Shown: in pieces, positions 25,767 through 34,057 of the stretch | Numbering within the stretch: position 1 is the first letter of the stretch | Layout of the letters: each line of letters opens with the position of its first letter | DNA from: Microlunatus lacustris | GTDB lineage: Bacteria > Actinomycetota > Actinomycetes > Propionibacteriales > Propionibacteriaceae | DNA: 64,000 nt | Reading direction: 5' to 3' | Assembly (NCBI GenBank): GCA_039527025.1 | Contig: BAAAJN010000004.1 | Span: 310,001 to 374,000, forward strand | The notes under the pieces: generated by a model | Told to the model about the DNA's origin: nothing | What the model saw: the letters and a program-made list of their open reading frames with translations, nothing else | The model's database searches: none | Translations under genes and position numbers: made by a program

Positions 25767-28127
25767 TCAGCTCGGGATCCGCCAGCGGGGGGTGGTGGGC
25801 TTGGTCTTCCACTCCACCGAGGACCACTGGTTCTTCCCGGCGGCGCGCATCAGCGGGATGTCGGGGCTGACGGCCACCGGGTGCCCGACGGTCTGCAGCA
25901 TGGGCAGGTCGGAGTGGGAGTCGGCGTAGGCGAAGCTGCGGGACAGGTCGACGCCGTGCAGCGAGGCGTAGTGCTTGAGCCAGGCGGCGCGGGACTCCCC
26001 GACCAGCGGCGGCCGGGCCAGGAACCCGGTGCAGCGGCCCTCGGTGTCGGTGGCCAGCTCGGCGGCGACGATGACGTCGAAGTACTCCCGCAGCGGCCGG
26101 GTCAGCGTCTCCACGGCCCCGGTGATGAGGATCGTGGTGTGGCCCGCCGCCCGGTGCTGCTCGATCCGCTCCAGCGCCTCGGGTGAGATCCGGCTGAGGA
26201 TCGCCGGCGCCATGGTGGTGTCGACCCGCTGCTCCAGCTCGGTCAGGTCGAGGCCGCGGTAGCGGCGGTAGACCGCCCGCAGGAAGTCACCGCGGTCGCG
26301 CTGCTCGGCCAGCAGGTACCCGGGCAGCCGGCGCGCGACCTGTCCGACCTCGGCCACCTGACCCGCGGTGGACAGCTCGGGCAGCCGCGACCACAGGTAC
26401 TGCTCGATCACGTTGGTGGACATGATCGTGCCGTCGAGGTCGAAGATGGCGACGGCCGAGGCGCCGGCGGTGTCCTTGCTGAGGTCCTTCATGGTGGTCG
26501 GCCGGGAGCCGCGCTTGTTGCGCAGCGCGTCCATCCGGCGCACCGAGGAGGTGACCGAAGGGCAGTGCACGTCCTCGATGTAGGTCCGCCAGTCGTAGAC
26601 CGCGGTGTCGAAGGCGAACGCCTCGACGTCGTCGGGGTGCAGCGAGCGGGTCAGCGCGAGGGTGCCGTCGTCGACGAAGTGCAGCTCGGACTGCGCGTAC
26701 TCGTTGTACAGCCCGTGGTAGCGCTTCAGGAAGTCCAGCCGGCGGCGGAACTTGTCCAGGCTGCGGGCGGCCTGCCGGGTGCGGTCCGAGCGCGGCGCGC
26801 GGGCCAGCAGCCGCTCGGCGAGGGAGTGCGCGAGCTCGGAGGTGGTCAGCAGCCGGCCGACGGAGGAGGAGCCCGGGAAGTCCCACTCCGGCAGCGGCTC
26901 CCCCGGCTTGGCCGTCCGCTCCAGCGGGTGCTCGGTGAAGTAGTGCCGGATGAGGCTGTACATGTCGGCGATGGTCAGCGGGTTCCGGGCGCCGGAGCTG
27001 ACGTGGTAGTACTCCGGGCGGCCCACCTCCGGGCTGCTGGCGCAGACGGCGACGATGGCGTTGACCACGAGGTCGCAGGGCACGATGTCGAGGACGGAGT
27101 CCGGTGAGCCCGGGAACTCGGGCAGCTCGCCGCGGCCGTAGGCCAGGATCAGCGGCTCGGCCATCTTGAAGCCCTCGATCCAGCCCGGGTAGGGGTGCGC
27201 CCAGGAGGACTCGACGATGGCCGGGCGCACGATGGAGACCCGGATCTCGGCGCCGAGGTCGGCGACGACCCGCTCGCCGAGGGCCTTGGTGAAGGTGTAG
27301 ACGTCGGTCCAGCCCAGCGACCGGGCGCGCTCGGTGCCGGCCCGCACCAGCTCGGCCTGCACCCACGCGGTGCGGCGGCGCTCGGTGTCGGCCGCGGTGG
27401 TCAGGTAGCCGGCCCGGCGGTGCTGCCGCTCGGCCTCCTTGCGCAGCCTCGCCAGCCGCTCGGGCAGCCGCGACTCGGCCTCGACCCGCTCCCGCATCGC
27501 CAGCCCGGCGGCGGTCTCGGTCTCGTAGTCGACGGTGTGCTCCTGCGGCCCCTCGGGGATGGCGCCCCGGCGGCGGCCGGCGGTGTAGGCCGTGGAGATG
27601 TGCACGTAGTGCGGGACCCGGTCGGGCGTGCCGTCCTCGCCCCGGCAGGCCTCCAGCATCCGCTCCATCAACGCCTTGGTGCCCACGACGTTGGTGGTGA
27701 AGGCCTGGTCGATCGGTGGGTCGAAGGACACGTCGCCGGCGCAGTGCACGAGCACGTCGAGGTCGCGCGGCAGCGCGGGGACGTTCGGCAGGTCGCCCTC
27801 GATCACCTCGATGCGGGCGTCGACCAGCGCCTCGGCCCCGCCGGCGGCGTCCCGCACGTCGGAGAAGATGGCCTTCTTGACCAGCGACACGACCCGGTCC
27901 CGCGCGGTGGCGGAGCCCTTGCGCCGCACGATCACCGACGGCCGGGTGCCGGGCAGCTCGGTGAGGATCTTCCACAGCAGCTGCTCGCCGATGAACCCCG
28001 TGACCCCGGTCATCACGATCTTCTGGCCGGCCAGCAGGTCGCGCAGCCGGCCGTCCAGCCGGGGGGCGTGCCCCTCCACGGCGGCGGTGGCGGTGGCGGA
28101 GCGGAAGGTGTCGGCAGCAGCCGTCAT
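25767..28127 (-). CDS. Fatty acyl-CoA reductase (extended SDR) fused to a HAD-IB phosphatase
   Basis: A 786-residue two-domain protein. Residues about 30-520 are a fatty acyl-CoA reductase-type extended SDR: cofactor loop TGVTGFIG (40-47), STAYTAG (178-184), catalytic Y277 and K281 (YTFTK), and RPAIVESSWAHPYPGWIEG (301-319). Residues about 555-770 form a HAD-IB hydrolase: FDLDGT with D563 and D565, T669, K718, and D736/D740 in YADSHSD. A likely reaction is NADPH-dependent reduction of acyl-CoA or acyl-ACP to aldehyde or alcohol; the phosphatase substrate is unknown. No membrane helices are obvious. The ATG overlaps the hisA stop by four bases. Confidence 0.85.
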   Translation of the reverse strand: MTAAADTFRSATATAAVEGHAPRLDGRLRDLLAGQKIVMTGVTGFIGEQLLWKILTELPGTRPSVIVRRKGSATARDRVVSLVKKAIFSDVRDAAGGAEALVDARIEVIEGDLPNVPALPRDLDVLVHCAGDVSFDPPIDQAFTTNVVGTKALMERMLEACRGEDGTPDRVPHYVHISTAYTAGRRRGAIPEGPQEHTVDYETETAAGLAMRERVEAESRLPERLARLRKEAERQHRRAGYLTTAADTERRRTAWVQAELVRAGTERARSLGWTDVYTFTKALGERVVADLGAEIRVSIVRPAIVESSWAHPYPGWIEGFKMAEPLILAYGRGELPEFPGSPDSVLDIVPCDLVVNAIVAVCASSPEVGRPEYYHVSSGARNPLTIADMYSLIRHYFTEHPLERTAKPGEPLPEWDFPGSSSVGRLLTTSELAHSLAERLLARAPRSDRTRQAARSLDKFRRRLDFLKRYHGLYNEYAQSELHFVDDGTLALTRSLHPDDVEAFAFDTAVYDWRTYIEDVHCPSVTSSVRRMDALRNKRGSRPTTMKDLSKDTAGASAVAIFDLDGTIMSTNVIEQYLWSRLPELSTAGQVAEVGQVARRLPGYLLAEQRDRGDFLRAVYRRYRGLDLTELEQRVDTTMAPAILSRISPEALERIEQHRAAGHTTILITGAVETLTRPLREYFDVIVAAELATDTEGRCTGFLARPPLVGESRAAWLKHYASLHGVDLSRSFAYADSHSDLPMLQTVGHPVAVSPDIPLMRAAGKNQWSSVEWKTKPTTPRWRIPS

Positions 28128-28885
28128 GGAGTGGGTTCCTCAGAGGTGGCGAGCGGCAGGGAGGCAGCCCGCAGGGCCTCCTCGATGGTGAAGTTGCCCA
28201 CGTACAGGGCGGTGCCGATGATCGCACCCTCGACGCCGACGGGGACGAGGTCGCGCAGCGCGACGAGATCGGTCAGGCTCGAGATGCCGCCGCTGGCCAC
28301 CACCGGCGCGTCGGTGCGGGAGCAGACGTGTCGCAGCACGTCCAGGTTCGGTCCGCTCAGCATGCCGTCGGAGGCCACGTCGGTGACCACGAAGCGGGCG
28401 CAGCCGGCGCGGTCGAGGCGGTCCAGCGTCTCGTCCAGCTCACCGCCCTCCGACGTCCAGCCGCGGGCAGCCAGCCGGGTACCGCGGACGTCCAGGCCGA
28501 TGGCGATCCGGTCGCCGTGGGCCGCGATGACCTCCTCGCACCACTCCGGGCTCTCGAGGGCGGCGGTGCCGATGTTGACCCGGCGGCAGCCGGTGGCCAG
28601 CGCGCGCTCGAGGGTCTCGTCGTCGCGGATGCCGCCGGACAGCTCGACCTGCAGGTGCAGGTGGGACACGATCTCGGCGATGATCTCGGCGTTGCTCCCC
28701 CGGCCGAAGGCGGCGTCGAGGTCGACGAGGTGGATCCACTCGGCACCGGCGTCCTGCCAGCGCTGGGCAGCGGCCCGCGGGTCGCCGAACACCTTCTCCG
28801 AGCCCGACCGGCCCTGCACCAGCTGCACCGCCTGGCCGCCGGAGACGTCGACGGCGGGCAGCAGGACCAACGGCTGCGATTTCAC
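28124..28885 (-). CDS. priA: Phosphoribosyl isomerase A (HisA/PriA)
   Basis: A 253-residue (beta-alpha)8 barrel that isomerises ProFAR in histidine synthesis; actinobacterial PriA usually also replaces TrpF in tryptophan synthesis. Seen: LLPAVDVSGGQAVQLVQG with the N-terminal catalytic Asp, VELSGGIRD, IGLDVRGTRLAARGW with the second Asp, and VVASGGISSLTDL phosphate loops. The start is GTG, six bases after a TAGGGT -10, so the mRNA is likely leaderless. It is separated from hisH by an 8.6-kb glycosyltransferase region and overlaps the acyl-CoA reductase gene. No hisF follows it here. Confidence 0.93.
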   Translation of the reverse strand: MKSQPLVLLPAVDVSGGQAVQLVQGRSGSEKVFGDPRAAAQRWQDAGAEWIHLVDLDAAFGRGSNAEIIAEIVSHLHLQVELSGGIRDDETLERALATGCRRVNIGTAALESPEWCEEVIAAHGDRIAIGLDVRGTRLAARGWTSEGGELDETLDRLDRAGCARFVVTDVASDGMLSGPNLDVLRHVCSRTDAPVVASGGISSLTDLVALRDLVPVGVEGAIIGTALYVGNFTIEEALRAASLPLATSEEPTP

Positions 28886-28891
28886 CCGACG

Positions 28892-28897
28892 ACCCTA
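28892..28897 (-). promoter_or_regulatory. Leaderless promoter (-10) for priA and the reductase gene
   Basis: The minus strand reads TAGGGT, then six bases, then the GTG start. This gives priA its own promoter, separate from hisD-C-B-H. Confidence 0.6.
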
Positions 28898-28972
28898 CCG
28901 GAGCCGCAGCGGCGCCCCCGCCCCTCCGAGCCGCCCGGACGGCGACCGGCCCCCACCGAGCCGCCGCGCAGG

Positions 28973-29935
28973 TCAGAGCCGGTCGCGCTCCGGCACCCCG
29001 AGCGGCACGAGGCGTGCGCAGCGGAGGGCTTCGCGGGCCTGCCGGACGGCGGCCGACCACTCGCGGGCGCGAGCGAGGTGCAGGGCGGTCCGGCCGGCGA
29101 AGACCACGGAGTAGACGAGCGCCCACCGCTCCGTGCGCAGCCGGCGGCTCGGGGACACGTAGCCGCTGACCACCCCGATCGCCGTCACCCGTTCGCGCAC
29201 GTTGGCGCCGGTGCGCACCCGGCCGGAGGTGTCGGAGGTGCCGTGGCGGCGGTAGCAGGCGAGGACCTCGTCGACGAAGACGACGGGACCGTGGCCGGCG
29301 AGCCGTGTCCACATCTCCCAGTCGGCGGCGTGGGGCAGGTCCGTCCGGTAACCGCCGACGGCCTCGTACGCCGTCCGGCGGACCACGATGCCCGGCGCAC
29401 GCACCCGGTTGGACACCGCGAACGCCTCGAGCGCGTCGTCCCAGACGCCGGTCCCCCGCCGGTACGACCGCGTCGTGTACGTCGGCCGGCCCTCGCCGTC
29501 CACGTCCTCGACCCGGCACACGGCGGCCACGGCCGGGGAGCTGGTCAGGGCCTGCTCCATGGCGGGGTAGAACCCGGGCAGCACGGCGTCGTCCCCGTGC
29601 AGCAGGTGCACCAGCTCCCCGCGAGCCAGCTCCAGGCAGCGGTTGAAGGTGCCGATGGCGCCGAGGTGCTGCGGGTTCGGGCGGTAGCTGACCCGGCCCC
29701 GGCCCAGCTCCTCGACCACGGCGCGGGGGTCGTCGGCCGACATGTCGTCCACCACGATGATCTCGGCGTCGGCCCGGTCCGCCAGCTGGGCCACCACCTC
29801 GGGCAGCAGCTGCGCGAGGTACCCGGCGCAGTTGTGCACCGGGACCACGACCGTCCAGGTGGGCCTGGGGTCACCGGCCGCGACCGGAGCGATCTGGGGC
29901 ACCGGCGACCGCGTCGCCGGCCCGGGAGGAGCCAT
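28973..29935 (-). CDS. GT2 glycosyltransferase (third gene of the leftward operon)
   Basis: A 320-residue GT-A-fold transferase. The N-terminal donor-binding sequence is TVVVPVHNCAGYL (VPVHN at 31-35), VVDD lies at 61-64 and the metal-binding site is HGDD at 113-116. The acceptor-side stretch DWEMWTRLA (ADWEMW motif) and a C-terminal helical tail rich in Arg follow. A soluble or peripheral enzyme is expected. The sugar and acceptor are unknown. It starts four bases after the stop of the upstream glycosyltransferase. Confidence 0.85.
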   Translation of the reverse strand: MAPPGPATRSPVPQIAPVAAGDPRPTWTVVVPVHNCAGYLAQLLPEVVAQLADRADAEIIVVDDMSADDPRAVVEELGRGRVSYRPNPQHLGAIGTFNRCLELARGELVHLLHGDDAVLPGFYPAMEQALTSSPAVAAVCRVEDVDGEGRPTYTTRSYRRGTGVWDDALEAFAVSNRVRAPGIVVRRTAYEAVGGYRTDLPHAADWEMWTRLAGHGPVVFVDEVLACYRRHGTSDTSGRVRTGANVRERVTAIGVVSGYVSPSRRLRTERWALVYSVVFAGRTALHLARAREWSAAVRQAREALRCARLVPLGVPERDRL

Positions 29936-29939
29936 GTCG

Positions 29940-31304
29940 TCAGCCCCGACCGACGGCGTCCTCGAGGCGCTCTGCGCCCGGACCCGGCCGCTGCTCCGCG
30001 TCGAGGGAGGAGGGCGACGACGCGGCGGAGCCGGCCACCGCGCTCTCGAGCTCGGCGAGCCGGCCGTCGATCGACCGGAGGTGGACCTCGAGCCCGCGGA
30101 GCCGGTGCTCGACGACCATCAGGCCGAACATGACGTCCTGGCGTGGCGACTCGCGGCCGACCCGGGAGACCTGGCTGACCGTCCGGGCCAGCCCGTTGCT
30201 GCCCACCGCTCGCCGGAGGTAGCGCGCGGTGACGGTGGCGGTGTGCCGCACCCCGGAGTGGCGCAGGTGGAAGACGGCCGCGGCGACGGGGTTGCTCGAG
30301 CCGGGCCGGGTGGTCGTGAGGCAGCGCACGAAGCTCCCGAACTCCTGGCCGGCCAGGGCCGCGGACAGCCGCTGGGCGCTCACCCCCTTGTTCCCCTCCC
30401 GCAGGGCCTCGTTGATCGAGGTCTGGGAGTACTGCGCGAAGATGGGGACGAGCGTGTCGAACAGCTCACGGTGCAGCGGCGCCGGCGTCCGCCGGGAGAT
30501 CCACTCGAGCTGGGAGATCACCCAGCCGAGCAGGTTGGTCCCGTAGACGTCGAGCAGGCGCCGCCCGGCCAGCCAGCTGTGGATGGTGTCGTGGTGGCGG
30601 AAGATCTGGAACAACCGGGCGTCGGCCGTGGCCATCGTCTGACCGGCGCGGCCGACCCGGTGGTAGCAGAGCACCTCCGGGACGACGGCGATCGACCGGG
30701 CCGAGAGCACCGCGAACCAGTGGAACGGGTTGTCCTCGTAGAAGCCCTCGCTGACGGGGAAGCGGAGCGCGTTGTCCTCCACCAGGGTCCGCCGGTAGAG
30801 CTTGCGCCACGGCACGGCGATGAACCGCAGTACCTGCTTGCGGGTCTGCACGTCGAGCTGGTAGCTGGGACTGGTCAGCTCGGCCCAGCGGTGCGCGTCC
30901 GCCGGGTCCTTGCGCTCGCCCGTCCCGTCCACGACCTCCTGGTAGTCGCACATGGCGAGGTCGGCGTCGTGCTCGCTCGCCGCGGCGACCAGCCGCTCGA
31001 ACATCACCGGCTCGACGTAGTCGTCACCGTCGACGAAGCCGATCCACTCCCCCGTGGCCCGGTCCAGCCCGGCGTTCGCTGCTGTGGCGACCCCCCCGGG
31101 GCTGTTCTCGGCCAGCAGCACCGGGACGAAGCGGGGGTCGGAGGCGCAGAAGTCGAGCACCTTCGCCGGGGTCGCGTCGCTCGAGCCGTCGTCGACGACC
31201 AGCACCTCGATGTCGGTCAGGGTCTGCGCGGCGACGCTGGCGAGGCACTCCTCGATGTAGTCCTCGACGTCGTAGGTGGTCACGATGATGCTGACGACAG
31301 GCAT
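29940..31304 (-). CDS. GT2 glycosyltransferase with C-terminal coiled coil
   Basis: A 454-residue protein. The GT2 domain occupies about residues 1-230: VSIIVTTYDVEDYIEECL, VVDDGSSD, and metal motif VDGDD (91-95), then SEGFYEDNPFHWF, the EDxxF-type acceptor/catalytic region found in wall- and capsule-polymer transferases. The rest is helical, with an amphipathic coiled coil at about 392-424 (HRLRGLEVHLRSIDGRLAEL). The ATG at 31304 gives the standard family N-terminus. It lies 20 bases after the upstream GT2 gene. Confidence 0.85.
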   Translation of the reverse strand: MPVVSIIVTTYDVEDYIEECLASVAAQTLTDIEVLVVDDGSSDATPAKVLDFCASDPRFVPVLLAENSPGGVATAANAGLDRATGEWIGFVDGDDYVEPVMFERLVAAASEHDADLAMCDYQEVVDGTGERKDPADAHRWAELTSPSYQLDVQTRKQVLRFIAVPWRKLYRRTLVEDNALRFPVSEGFYEDNPFHWFAVLSARSIAVVPEVLCYHRVGRAGQTMATADARLFQIFRHHDTIHSWLAGRRLLDVYGTNLLGWVISQLEWISRRTPAPLHRELFDTLVPIFAQYSQTSINEALREGNKGVSAQRLSAALAGQEFGSFVRCLTTTRPGSSNPVAAAVFHLRHSGVRHTATVTARYLRRAVGSNGLARTVSQVSRVGRESPRQDVMFGLMVVEHRLRGLEVHLRSIDGRLAELESAVAGSAASSPSSLDAEQRPGPGAERLEDAVGRG

Positions 31305-31324
31305 GGTTCGTCCCCTCGGGCCCG

Positions 31325-32290
31325 TCACGCCAGCGCTCGGCGGACGATGCGGGTGGCCAGTACGGGATCGCGTCGCAGACGGATCCGGGTGAAGTCGCTC
31401 AGGTCCATCCTGAGCAGGTGCTGCTGGAGGCCGAGGTTGAACTCGTCGACCACGTCGGGCGTCAGCCGGGAGGTCGCCCAGCCCGCGACACGGAGGACGA
31501 AGTCCCAGTAGTGGTGGGAGAACCGGTTCCGCTTCTCCGGCCGCGCCTCCAGCTCGGTGTAGGTCTCGTCGAGGGCGTCCACCAGGCTCAGCCGGGCCCG
31601 GCTCTCGCGGTTGGTGAGGTTGCGGCCGCCGGCGTTCACCACGTGCGTGCACAGCGGCTGGTCGATCAGGAGGATGTTCTGCGCGTCCAGCAGCGTCAGC
31701 CAGTGGCCGAGCACGTCGTTGTGGACGGGGGTGGAGCCGAAGCGCAACCCGGTGCGCCGGTAGTGGTCGGTGGCGACCAGCTTGTTCCAGGGGTAGTTGG
31801 AGAACCCCAGCAGGCGGGGCACGTCGTGCAGCCGGACCACCCGCCGGGGCGAGGTGGCGTAGCGAGCCCAGGCGAGGGCGTCGAAGGAGTTCATCCCGTC
31901 GAACTGGGGCGAGTGCCCGCGCCGGTACCGGTAGGGCAGCATCGCGACGTCGCAGCCGGTGTCGTCGAGCGCCCCGATGGCCGAGGTGAGGGCCAGCGGG
32001 TTGATCTCGTCGTCGGCGTCGAAGAAGAGGCTGTACCGGCCGGTGGCGCGGGCGAAGCCGTGGTTGCGGGCGATGCCGGCCCCGCGGTTGGTGGGCAGCC
32101 GCTCGACGACCACCTCGGGCCGGTCGAGCGCGAGCACCTGCTCGGCGGAGCCGTCGGTCGAGGCGTCGTCCACCACCACCACCTCCACCGAGGCGGTGTC
32201 GATCTGCAGGAACGAGGTGACGAGCCCGCTGATCGAGGAACGGGCGTTGTGCATCGGGATGATCACCGAGACGTCCGGCCGCTGGGTCAC
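31325..32290 (-). CDS. GT2 glycosyltransferase (first gene of the leftward operon)
   Basis: A 321-residue transferase: DVSVIIPMHNARSSI, VVVVDDASTDGS, NRGAGIARNHG, and metal motif DADD (91-94). The later SNYPWNKLVATDHYRRTGLRF is also typical of GT2 enzymes that modify surface polymers. I chose the GTG at 32290 because AGGAG lies eight bases upstream; another GTG at 32299 would overlap that site. A run of four TGGTC repeats lies 13 bases upstream of the start. Confidence 0.85.
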   Translation of the reverse strand: MTQRPDVSVIIPMHNARSSISGLVTSFLQIDTASVEVVVVDDASTDGSAEQVLALDRPEVVVERLPTNRGAGIARNHGFARATGRYSLFFDADDEINPLALTSAIGALDDTGCDVAMLPYRYRRGHSPQFDGMNSFDALAWARYATSPRRVVRLHDVPRLLGFSNYPWNKLVATDHYRRTGLRFGSTPVHNDVLGHWLTLLDAQNILLIDQPLCTHVVNAGGRNLTNRESRARLSLVDALDETYTELEARPEKRNRFSHHYWDFVLRVAGWATSRLTPDVVDEFNLGLQQHLLRMDLSDFTRIRLRRDPVLATRIVRRALA

Positions 32291-32302
32291 GTGGTGCACT
32301 CC

Positions 32303-32322
32303 TGGTCTGGTCTGGTCTGGTC
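32303..32322. repeat. Four tandem copies of the pentanucleotide TGGTC
   Basis: TGGTC is repeated four times without error, followed by GGTC. It sits in the predicted leader just upstream of the ribosome-binding site of the leftward GT2 gene. Confidence 0.85.
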
Positions 32323-32427
32323 GGTCAGCTGCTGGGGCCGGCTGCGGTCTGGACGCCTCCGTCCGGGGTGCGTCCCCGCGCGGTGGTCGGGCCGGCTGGA
32401 CACCCGGGAGCCGCTGGCTGCGTCCGT

Positions 32428-32433
32428 ACTGTA
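32428..32433 (-). promoter_or_regulatory. Candidate -10 box for the leftward GT2 operon
   Basis: The minus strand reads TACAGT, about 138 bases before the first GT2 start. The predicted leader would contain the TGGTC repeat. Confidence 0.35.
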
Positions 32434-32628
32434 GCCCCACCGGACCCCCTCGATCCGGGCCCGGCACCGCCGCCGTCGCGGTCTCGCACCCGGGATCCCG
32501 CTCCGCGCCGTGCGTCGTTCAGACGGCGTTCCTCCGACGTTCACCGAAGGCTCCAGCCCGGTGCCCGCGCACGCCTCCCGGCGCCCGGCACACTGCTCGG
32601 AGAGGTGGTCGCCGACCACCGCCGCCGC

Positions 32629-32634
32629 TAGCGT
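32629..32634 (+). promoter_or_regulatory. Candidate -10 box for glf
   Basis: TAGCGT matches TANNNT and lies about 100 bases before the glf ATG. Confidence 0.35.
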
Positions 32635-32733
32635 TCATGCGGTGCAATGCCTGGTCGCGAGGAAGGTGCCGCTGTTGAAGCCGAGCTGGGAGTGCCCTCC
32701 GCCACCGGACGGCCAGCCCGCGGGGACGGGCCG

Positions 32734-33876
32734 ATGAGGTTCGGCATCGCCGGCGCCGGCTTCTCGGGGGCGGTCATCGCCCGACGGCTCGCCGAGGCCG
32801 GTCACGAGGCGGTGGTCTTCGAGACGCGGGACCACGTCGCCGGGAACGCGCACACCGAGCGGGACCCCGAGACCCAGGTGATGATCCACCGGTACGGGCC
32901 GCACATCTTCCACACCGGCGACGAGCGCGTGTGGGCCTACGTCAACCAGTTCGCGACGATGATGCCCTACAACCACCGCGTGCGCACGACGGTGGACGAC
33001 CGCGTCTACCTGCTGCCGGTGAACCTGCTGACCATCAACCAGCTCTTCGAGACGGCTCTGTCGCCCGCCGAGGCCCGCGCGTTCATCGCCGAGCAGGCCG
33101 ACTCCTCCATCGAGGAGCCGCAGAACTTCGAGGAGCAGGCGCTCAAGTTCATGGGCCGCAAGCTCTACGAGGCGTTCTTCCTCGGCTACACCCGCAAGCA
33201 GTGGGGACTCGAGCCCACCGAGATCCCGGCGTCGGTGCTCAAGCGGCTGCCGCTGCGGTTCAGCTACGAGGACTCCTACTTCAACCACCCCCACCAGGCC
33301 ATCCCGCGCGACGGCTACACCGCGCTGGTCGAGGCGATCCTCGACCACCCCGGGATCGAGGTGCGGCTCTCGACCGAGTACACCGAGGCCGCCCGCGCCG
33401 ACTTCGACCACTCGATCTGGTCGGGACCGCTGGACGCGTGGTTCGGCTTCCGCCACGGCCGGCTCGGCTACCGCACGCTGGACTTCGAGGAGATCCGGGC
33501 GACCGGGGACCACCTGGGCTGCGCGGTGATGAACTACGGCGACCTCCACGTCCCGCACACCCGGATCGCCGAGCACAAGCACTTCGCCCCCTGGGAGGAG
33601 CACGAGGGCACCGTGTGCTTCCGCGAGACCAGCCGGCTCGCGGAGGAGGGTGACATCCCCTACTACCCGATCCGGCTGGCCAACGACAAGAGCGTGCTGG
33701 GGCGCTACGTCGCCGCCGCGCGTGCGGAGTCGGGGGTCACCTTCGTGGGCCGGCTCGGCACCTACCGCTACCTCGACATGGACGTCACGATCGCCGAGGC
33801 CCTGACCGCCGCCGACGGGCTGCTGGCCGCCGTCGAGGCCGGCACCCCGCTGCCCCCGCTGTTCGTCGACGCCTGA
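32734..33876 (+). CDS. glf: UDP-galactopyranose mutase
   Basis: A 380-residue FAD enzyme that converts UDP-galactopyranose to UDP-galactofuranose, the donor for Galf-containing glycans. Seen: FAD loop GIAGAGFSG (residues 4-12), E30 at the end of the second strand, HRYGPHIFHT (52-61), LGYTRKQWGLEP with the conserved Arg/Lys/Trp, and IPRDGYT. Length is normal for Glf. I chose the ATG at 32734 since it gives the usual short N-terminus before the FAD loop. It is divergent from the leftward GT2 operon and upstream of two more GT2 genes. Confidence 0.93.
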   Translation: MRFGIAGAGFSGAVIARRLAEAGHEAVVFETRDHVAGNAHTERDPETQVMIHRYGPHIFHTGDERVWAYVNQFATMMPYNHRVRTTVDDRVYLLPVNLLTINQLFETALSPAEARAFIAEQADSSIEEPQNFEEQALKFMGRKLYEAFFLGYTRKQWGLEPTEIPASVLKRLPLRFSYEDSYFNHPHQAIPRDGYTALVEAILDHPGIEVRLSTEYTEAARADFDHSIWSGPLDAWFGFRHGRLGYRTLDFEEIRATGDHLGCAVMNYGDLHVPHTRIAEHKHFAPWEEHEGTVCFRETSRLAEEGDIPYYPIRLANDKSVLGRYVAAARAESGVTFVGRLGTYRYLDMDVTIAEALTAADGLLAAVEAGTPLPPLFVDA

Positions 33877-33968
33877 GGGTGGTCGAGGTGCCCCGACCGC
33901 GCACCGCCCCGTCGGCGGCCGCTGGTCGGCGGCGGGCCGGCTCCGGGCGCACGGGGTCCTCATCCCGC

Positions 33969-34001
33969 GATCACCCCGTGTTCACCTCACGTTCAGCGCC
34001 A
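33969..34001 (+). promoter_or_regulatory. Three-unit PHO-box-like direct repeat
   Basis: Three adjoining 11-base units are GATCACCCCGT, GTTCACCTCAC and GTTCAGCGCCA. This matches the actinobacterial PhoP-box plan of 11-base direct repeats with a GTTCACC core. GAGACT, one base off TANNNT, lies at 34007-34012, where a -10 would be expected. The site is 57 bases upstream of the GT2 gene at 34058. Confidence 0.55.
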
Positions 34002-34057
34002 CGGTCGAGACTTCCGGAGGAACCAGGCCGTTCGACAGCTCGAGGAGGCTGAAGCAG

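Larger units (their letters stand above)
32291..32733. other. 443-base divergent intergenic region between glycosyltransferase and glf
   Basis: No gene is convincing here. It holds the TGGTC repeat, a leftward TACAGT and a rightward TAGCGT candidate -10, and otherwise GC-rich sequence. An open frame from 32647 only adds a 29-residue low-complexity extension to glf. Confidence 0.5.

Noticed and set aside
32647..32733. A 29-residue N-terminal extension of UDP-galactopyranose mutase
   Set aside because: The family begins a few residues before the FAD loop; the extension is Pro/Gly/Glu-rich and not conserved in type.
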